Below, piece by piece: positions 59,027 through 64,000 of a DNA stretch of 64,000 bases. The notes below the pieces were generated by a model, which was not told where the DNA came from, did no database searches, and saw nothing but the letters and a program-made list of their open reading frames with translations. Both the position numbers and the translations under genes were made by a program. Source of the DNA: Azospirillum sp. TSH100 (lineage in GTDB: Bacteria; Pseudomonadota; Alphaproteobacteria; Azospirillales; Azospirillaceae); contig NZ_CP039638.1 of NCBI RefSeq assembly GCF_004923295.1, positions 519,446-583,445 of the forward strand, in the 5' to 3' direction. The first letter of the stretch is position 1. Each line of letters opens with the position of its first letter.

Positions 59027-61090
59027 TTACGCCGCCCGCACCGTCGCGATGAAGGTTCCCACCTCCTTGCGCAGGCGCTCGGCCTCGGCGGCCAGCTCCT
59101 GGGAGGTGCCGTGGACGCGGCCGGCGGCGTCGCCGGTCTCGTGGACCGCGGTGCTGACGCCGGCGATGTTGCTCGACACCTCCTCGGTGCCCTGGGCCGC
59201 CTGGGTGACGCTGGAGGCGATTTCACGGGTGGCGGCGGCCTGTTCCTCGATGGCGGCGGCGATGGCGGTGGTGATCTCGCTCATGCGGCCGATGGTCTGG
59301 CCGATGCCGCCGATGGCCCTTTGGGCACCGCCGGTGGTCTGCTGAATTTCCTGCACCTTGGCCTGGATCTCGTCGGTGGCCCGCGAGGTCTGGGTCGCCA
59401 GCGCCTTCACCTCGCTGGCCACGACGGCGAAGCCCTTGCCGGCCTCGCCCGCCCGCGCCGCCTCGATGGTGGCGTTCAGCGCCAGCAGGTTGGTCTGGGC
59501 GGCGATGCCGCTGATCAGTTCCACCACAGCACCGATCTGCTCTGCGGCGGAGACCAGTTCGCGCATGGTGCGGTTGGCGCCGTCGGCATCGGCCACCGCC
59601 TGGGTGGCGATCCTGGTCGAGTTCTCCACCTGCTGCCCGATCTCGGCGATGGAGGCCGACAGCTCCTCCGTCGCGGTGGCGACGGTCTGCACGTTGGCCG
59701 ACGCCTGTTCGGAGGCCGACGCCACCAGCAGCGAGCGCTCGCTCGCCTCCTGCGCGGTGGCGGTCAGGGCGGTGGCGGCGTCGCGCATGCCGGTGGCGGC
59801 GGTGGCGACGGTGTCGACGATGCCCTTCACCGTGCTTTCAAACGTGTCGGCCATCTGCATCATCGTCTGGCGGCGCTGGGCGGCGGCCTGCCGCTCGCTC
59901 TCCTCCTGCGCCTTGCGCATCCGCTCCATCTCCTGCGCGTTCGTCTTGAAGATCTGGAGCGCACGGGCGAGCGCGCCGATCTCGTCCCGGCGGTCGTCGT
60001 CGGAGACGGTCACCGTCAGGTCGCCCTGGGCCAGCCGCCCCATCTCCCGCGTGATGTTGCCGAGCGGCCGGGTGATCGCCCGCGAAATCGCCCAGGCCAG
60101 CAGCAGGCCGAGCAGAACCGCCACGATCGTCACCGCGGTGCCGCGGCCTTCCGCCGATGCGACCTCGGCGGCGGCGCTGACCTCAAGCTGCGACAGGAAA
60201 TCGGCAGAATGCGCCCGGATCAGCCCGATCTTTTCGTTGATCTCCTTGCCGGCCTTGCCCAGCGTTTCACTGTTCAGCGACTTCAGCTGGTCGCTCAGCG
60301 CCGCGATGCGGTCGATCCCGGCGCCATAGGTGGGCAGCTTGGCGACCGCGTCCGACAGCTTGGTCTTCACCGCTCCGTCGGCCATGCCGTTGCGCAGCGC
60401 GCCGGCCTTCCCGGTCAGTTCGGCCAGATCCTTGCGGATGCGGGCGAGATCCTCGGCCTTCGTCTCCGCCACGAAACGGGCGACCAGCACGCGGACCAGC
60501 AGGAACTGTTCGCTGACGTCGGCGGCCCGCACCGTGCGGTCGAGGTCGCCGCCTTCCTTCTCCGCCTTGACCGTGTCGCTCAGCGTGCGGCGGATGTCGG
60601 CGCCCAGCGTGTTCACCACCGACGCGACGATCGAATCGCGTTCCGTCCGCGCGGCGACCAGCTGGTCGAACCCGGCCGTCAGCGTCTGGTGCACGGTGGC
60701 GATCTCCTGCGCCGCCTTCCGGTCGCCCGCGTTGGCCATCCGCGTCGAGGCGTCCTCCAGCGTCCGGCGGAACTTGTCCACTTCATTGCGGAAGCGGTCG
60801 GCGACGGCGGTCGACCCGCTGGAGACGAATTCCTCCGCCGCCCCCAGGGCGTCGGAAATGTTGGTGTCCGCCTCCGCCACGGCCATCGCGACATGCGACT
60901 GCGCCGCATAGCGGCGGAGCGCATCGTCGCTGGACCGCAAACCGCTCCACGACACCGCTCCAAGCCCGACCAGCAGCGCCAGCGTGACGCCGAAGCCGGT
61001 GTAGATCTTGACCGCCGTGCGCAGATTGGCGAAGGGGCCGGATTTGCTGGCCCGGGTGTTGGCCGGCTGGCTTGGGGTGGTAGCGTTCAT
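59027..61090 (-). CDS. Methyl-accepting chemotaxis protein
   Basis: Transmembrane chemoreceptor of 687 residues. The first membrane segment lies near 30-50, a periplasmic helical domain of about 265 residues follows (four-helix-bundle type, few aromatic residues), the second segment lies near 318-337, then HAMP and a long cytoplasmic signalling domain with the hairpin-tip motif IAAQTNLLALNATIEAARAG and GKGFAVVASEVKALA. Ligand unknown. Its gene is monocistronic between a palindromic terminator and a ~250-bp AT-richer upstream gap. Confidence 0.96.
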   Translation of the reverse strand: MNATTPSQPANTRASKSGPFANLRTAVKIYTGFGVTLALLVGLGAVSWSGLRSSDDALRRYAAQSHVAMAVAEADTNISDALGAAEEFVSSGSTAVADRFRNEVDKFRRTLEDASTRMANAGDRKAAQEIATVHQTLTAGFDQLVAARTERDSIVASVVNTLGADIRRTLSDTVKAEKEGGDLDRTVRAADVSEQFLLVRVLVARFVAETKAEDLARIRKDLAELTGKAGALRNGMADGAVKTKLSDAVAKLPTYGAGIDRIAALSDQLKSLNSETLGKAGKEINEKIGLIRAHSADFLSQLEVSAAAEVASAEGRGTAVTIVAVLLGLLLAWAISRAITRPLGNITREMGRLAQGDLTVTVSDDDRRDEIGALARALQIFKTNAQEMERMRKAQEESERQAAAQRRQTMMQMADTFESTVKGIVDTVATAATGMRDAATALTATAQEASERSLLVASASEQASANVQTVATATEELSASIAEIGQQVENSTRIATQAVADADGANRTMRELVSAAEQIGAVVELISGIAAQTNLLALNATIEAARAGEAGKGFAVVASEVKALATQTSRATDEIQAKVQEIQQTTGGAQRAIGGIGQTIGRMSEITTAIAAAIEEQAAATREIASSVTQAAQGTEEVSSNIAGVSTAVHETGDAAGRVHGTSQELAAEAERLRKEVGTFIATVRAA

Positions 61091-61337
61091 GGCTGGTGAC
61101 CTCGTCGTCTGAACCGCCCGTCGGCGGCGTCCCGATCGTTCGGGCGATCGGTTGTCAACGAGGTACCTTACAAGATGAGTGCCAAAGCACCATTAACGCC
61201 GCCCTTGTTTTTCTACCCAGCGAAATCACTCCATCTTTAGTAAAAATCCCGTCCAGCCCGTCGCAATTTGCCAATATCGCTGAAATCGCTTTGCATTTCG
61301 CAAAGGCTTGGCCTTCGCAATTATGATACATACTCCG

Positions 61338-62138
61338 TTAGTTATAGAACTGACCGCCATTGACCTCGATCGTCTGGCCGGTGATGTAGCCGGCCATCCG
61401 GTTGGAGGCGAGGAACAGGTAGGCGCCGACGCAATCCTCGGCCGTACCCAGCCGTTTCAGCGGGATGCGCGCCGCGGTTTGCGCCAGCTTGTCGGCGGTC
61501 GAATAGCGCTGGTGGAAGTCGGTGTCGATGGTGCCGGGCGACACCGCGTTGACGCGGATGCCGTGCGGCGCCAGCTCCGTCGCCAGCGAGCGGGCGAGGC
61601 TGGCCTGGAAGGCCTTGGCGGCGCTGTAGAGCGACGAGCCGGCGCTGCCTCCGGTGCGGCCGGAGATCGAACCGGTGTTGACGATGGCCCCCCGCGACGC
61701 GATCAGCGCCGGCAGGGCGGCGCGGCTGGCGACCACCGCCGAGGCGGCGTTCAGGTCGAACTGCCGTTGCAGGAAATCATCGTCGATGTCGGCCAGCCCG
61801 ACCCGGCCCAGCATGGTGCCGGCATTGTTGACCAGCACGTCCAGCCCGCCCAGCCGGTCGACCGCCTGGTCCACCACCGCGCGGGTCTGCCCCTTGTCGG
61901 CGAAGTCGCCGGCCAGCCCGATCACGTCCCCCCCAACGCCGTCCCCCATGCCGGCCGCCACCGCCTCCACCGCCGCCCGCTCGCGGCCATGGATGGCGAC
62001 GCGGGCGCCGAGCCGGGCGAAGGCCGCCGCCACCGCCGCACCGATGCCGCGGCTGCTGCCGGTGACCAGAACCCGCTTGCCGCGGAACTCCTGCGCCAGC
62101 AGGTCGGCGGGCCAGTTGTTGATTTCAGTGGCGGTCAT
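61338..62138 (-). CDS. Short-chain dehydrogenase/reductase (FabG-like)
   Basis: SDR of 266 residues with VTGSSRGIGAAVAAAF, NNAG (in VLVNNAGTMLG), the catalytic Ser in NTGSISG, Tyr-x3-Lys in LYSAAKAF and a C-terminal GQTIEVNGGQFYN. Substrate unknown. Start at 62138 behind GGGGAAGGA; in-frame upstream starts run into the divergent methyltransferase promoter. Confidence 0.9.
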   Translation of the reverse strand: MTATEINNWPADLLAQEFRGKRVLVTGSSRGIGAAVAAAFARLGARVAIHGRERAAVEAVAAGMGDGVGGDVIGLAGDFADKGQTRAVVDQAVDRLGGLDVLVNNAGTMLGRVGLADIDDDFLQRQFDLNAASAVVASRAALPALIASRGAIVNTGSISGRTGGSAGSSLYSAAKAFQASLARSLATELAPHGIRVNAVSPGTIDTDFHQRYSTADKLAQTAARIPLKRLGTAEDCVGAYLFLASNRMAGYITGQTIEVNGGQFYN

Positions 62139-62308
62139 GACGTGCGTCCTTCCCCTGATGTCCGGCCCATCCCATGTTCGGAATCGCAAGCCGGCTTGAT
62201 TGTTCGTGTTCCAATACGATCATAGGAGCCGGCACTCCGGCGTCAACAGCCGGCCCGTTCCGCGAGAAACCTGTCGATGGAACCCAGCCCTTCGGGCTAT
62301 GTAGGCGC

Positions 62309-63502
62309 ATGACGACCGACCCGACCAGCCCCGCCCAGCCTTTCGAGATTTTCCTGGTGGCCGCCCCCGGCCTGGAACCCGTGCTGTGCGCGGAGGCCAG
62401 CGACCGTGGCTTCACCAACCCCACCATGGTGAAGGGCGGGGTGACGGTCACCGGCGGCTGGCCGGAGGTCTGGCGCGCCAATCTGGAGCTGCGCGGCGCC
62501 ACCCGCGTGCTGGCGCGCATCGCCTCTTTCCGCGCCCTGCATCTGGCGCAGCTGGACAAGCGCGCCCGCCGCGTCCCCTGGGCCGAGATCCTGCGCGCCG
62601 ACGTGCCGGTGCGGGTCGAGGCCTCCTGCAAGGCGTCGCGCATCTACCATGCCGGCGCCGCCGCCCAGCGCATCGAGCGCGCCATCGCCGAGGAACTCGG
62701 CGCCCCCATCGTCAAGGCCGCGCCCAAGAAGACCGGGAAATCCGCCGATAAGGACGCGGCGGAAGAGGACACCCGCGCCGTCCAGATCAAAGCGCGCATC
62801 GACGACGACCTCTGCACCATCAGCGTCGACAGTTCCGGCGAGTCGCTGCACAAGCGCGGCCACAAGGAGGCGGTCAACAAGGCGCCGATGCGCGAGACGC
62901 TGGCGGCCCTGTTCCTGCGCCAGTGCGGCTATGACGGGCGCGAGCCCGTGCCCGTGGTGGATCCGATGTGCGGCTCCGGCACCTTCGTCATCGAGGCGGC
63001 CGAGATCGCCGCCGGCCTGAAGCCCGGCCGCTCCCGCTCCTTCGCCTTCGAACAGCTCGCCACTTTCGACCCGGACCGCTGGCAGAGCCTGCGCGGCGCC
63101 GGCACGGTGACGACGCCGGCCGTGCGCTTCTACGGCAGCGACCGCGACGCCGGCGCCATCGCGATGAGCCGCGCCAACGCCGAGCGGGCCGGCGTCGGCG
63201 CCTGGACCGACTTCGCCCACCACGCCATCAGCGACCTGACCCCACCGGAGGGTCCGCCCGGTCTGGTCATCGTCAACCCGCCCTACGGCGCCCGCATCGG
63301 CGAGGGCAAGTCCCTGATCCCGCTCTACCACGCCATGGGCCAGACGCTGAAAACCCGCTTCGCCGGCTGGCGCGTGGGCATCATCACCAACGAGGCCGCC
63401 CTGGCGAAGGCGACGGAACTGCCGTTCCTGGAGGGCGGGGTGTCGGTGTCGAACGGGGGGATCAGAGTGACGCTGTATCAGACGGGGGTGTTGGTGGGAT
63501 AG
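62309..63502 (+). CDS. Class I SAM-dependent RNA methyltransferase (THUMP / RlmL-like)
   Basis: Methyltransferase of 397 residues. An N-terminal THUMP-type RNA-binding region (about 15-175, beginning FEIFLVAAPGLEPVLCAEA) precedes a Rossmann methylase domain with VDPMCGSGTFVIEAAEIAAG (SAM site) and the NPPY catalytic motif (VIVNPPYGARIGEG). This pattern fits the 23S rRNA G2445 N2-methyltransferase group (RlmL N-terminal half). Start at 62309; upstream in-frame ATG at 62174 is unlikely. Confidence 0.9.
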   Translation: MTTDPTSPAQPFEIFLVAAPGLEPVLCAEASDRGFTNPTMVKGGVTVTGGWPEVWRANLELRGATRVLARIASFRALHLAQLDKRARRVPWAEILRADVPVRVEASCKASRIYHAGAAAQRIERAIAEELGAPIVKAAPKKTGKSADKDAAEEDTRAVQIKARIDDDLCTISVDSSGESLHKRGHKEAVNKAPMRETLAALFLRQCGYDGREPVPVVDPMCGSGTFVIEAAEIAAGLKPGRSRSFAFEQLATFDPDRWQSLRGAGTVTTPAVRFYGSDRDAGAIAMSRANAERAGVGAWTDFAHHAISDLTPPEGPPGLVIVNPPYGARIGEGKSLIPLYHAMGQTLKTRFAGWRVGIITNEAALAKATELPFLEGGVSVSNGGIRVTLYQTGVLVG

Positions 63503-63616
63503 ATTCTCCCTAAACACTCTCAATTTAGTTCAAAATCAGCGCCCCAGATTTCTAAGTGAGGAAATCATGCGCCTAAAACTACACGTTCAATATGCGCAAT
63601 CTCCACTATTGACCGT

Positions 63617-64000
63617 TCAAGCGGCCAGCAGCAAATCACGCATTGCTTCCGGTTGGGAAATTGGAACAATTGTAGCGACTTCTCGAATGCGCCCAATATC
63701 CTCGTCCCGGTAGAGAAGTCGCCGGTCATCCAGCGCTGCAACACGTTGCCCCCGCCAATCTCTCAGATCATAACAACGGGCAAACACATTCTCGGCACGC
63801 GCCTTGGCGACGCTTGCATGGCTGCTTTCTGCAGGAAGGGTGAATATTGCCGTCTCCAGCTCGGAAGACCGAACAAGAAAGTCAACAGGCACGACGACAT
63901 CGCCTCTCCCAATTATCTTCGCATTCTGCTCGTAATCCAAAGAAGTATCTTCAATTATGCTTTCAACCTCTTCTTGGAAACTTCCTTGACTTGCAATTCT
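63617..64000 (-). CDS. Partial hypothetical protein, AT-rich, running off the window
   Basis: The minus-strand frame is open from the stop at 63617 to the right edge, so the N-terminus lies outside the window; about 127 C-terminal residues are visible. The visible part contains GDVVVPVDFLVRSSELETAIF and SHASVAKARAENVF, with a mixed alpha/beta pattern. I do not recognise the family with confidence; a DUF1828-like domain is conceivable. Base composition and codon use (many AT-ending codons) differ strongly from the rest of the window, which suggests horizontal acquisition. Confidence 0.6.
   Translation of the reverse strand, partial: RIASQGSFQEEVESIIEDTSLDYEQNAKIIGRGDVVVPVDFLVRSSELETAIFTLPAESSHASVAKARAENVFARCYDLRDWRGQRVAALDDRRLLYRDEDIGRIREVATIVPISQPEAMRDLLLAA

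Overview
The window is GC-rich, densely packed DNA of an alphaproteobacterium. Azospirillum or a close relative (Rhodospirillales) is the most likely source, judging from the strong G/C bias at third codon positions and the mix of aromatic, uronate and pyrimidine catabolism with GntR/FCD regulators. That assignment is an inference from gene content; no rRNA or tRNA gene was seen. Only the last ~500 bases are clearly AT-richer.

Layout. (1) 8-3695: a hybrid sensor histidine kinase, a small unknown protein and a Crp/Fnr-type regulator. (2) 4035-15041: a phenylacetate degradation operon paaABCDE-paaN-paaG-paaH-paaI-paaJ-paaK, preceded by a promoter with an FNR-like box in its spacer and closed by two hairpins. 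(3) 15191-15847: a MarC-type membrane protein. (4) 16202-20107: an ABC importer with an NMT1/THI5-type binding protein. (5) 20261-29913: a uronate/pectin block (gntR, mgsA, kduI, kduD, kdgF-like cupin, gntR, uxaC, uxaA, EamA transporter, kdgK). (6) 29936-31878: bdcR/bdcA-like pair and an O6-alkylguanine transferase. (7) 32223-38502: reductive pyrimidine catabolism (preT, preA, pydC-like, tetR, pydB-like). (8) 38551-42494: a large RTX-type protein and an acuI-like reductase. (9) 42591-48841: a TRAP transporter (dctPQM), a TerC protein, a Gfo/Idh/MocA oxidoreductase and a third gntR. (10) 48992-54435: fadH and a hydroxypyruvate/tartronate-semialdehyde/glycerate module (hyi, glxR, glycerate kinase). 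(11) 54448-63502: a cNMP-binding protein, TlpA, argH, a small lipoprotein, lysA, a chemotaxis receptor, an SDR and an RNA methyltransferase. (12) a partial AT-rich gene at the right edge.

How the parts connect. Six copies of a palindromic operator close to TACTAATATATTAGTA lie in putative promoters of gntR1, mgsA, kduI, uxaC, dctP and gntR3, tying uronate uptake, catabolism and methylglyoxal synthesis into one proposed GntR regulon with three paralogous regulators. Separately, the ABC importer at 16202 and preT at 32223, about 16 kb apart, share the same upstream design: two 14-bp boxes whose starts are 19 bp apart, then a near-consensus sigma-54 promoter. This points to a nitrogen-controlled pyrimidine regulon that includes the importer.

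Other points of interest are G/C-rich palindromic repeats that have become the 3' ends of paaH and the pydC-like gene, twin TetR operators in the bdcR/bdcA gap, a MerR/LiuR-like palindrome in front of fadH, and an RTX protein whose N-terminus carries a His-Gly/Ala-Cys pair reminiscent of clan CD peptidases.
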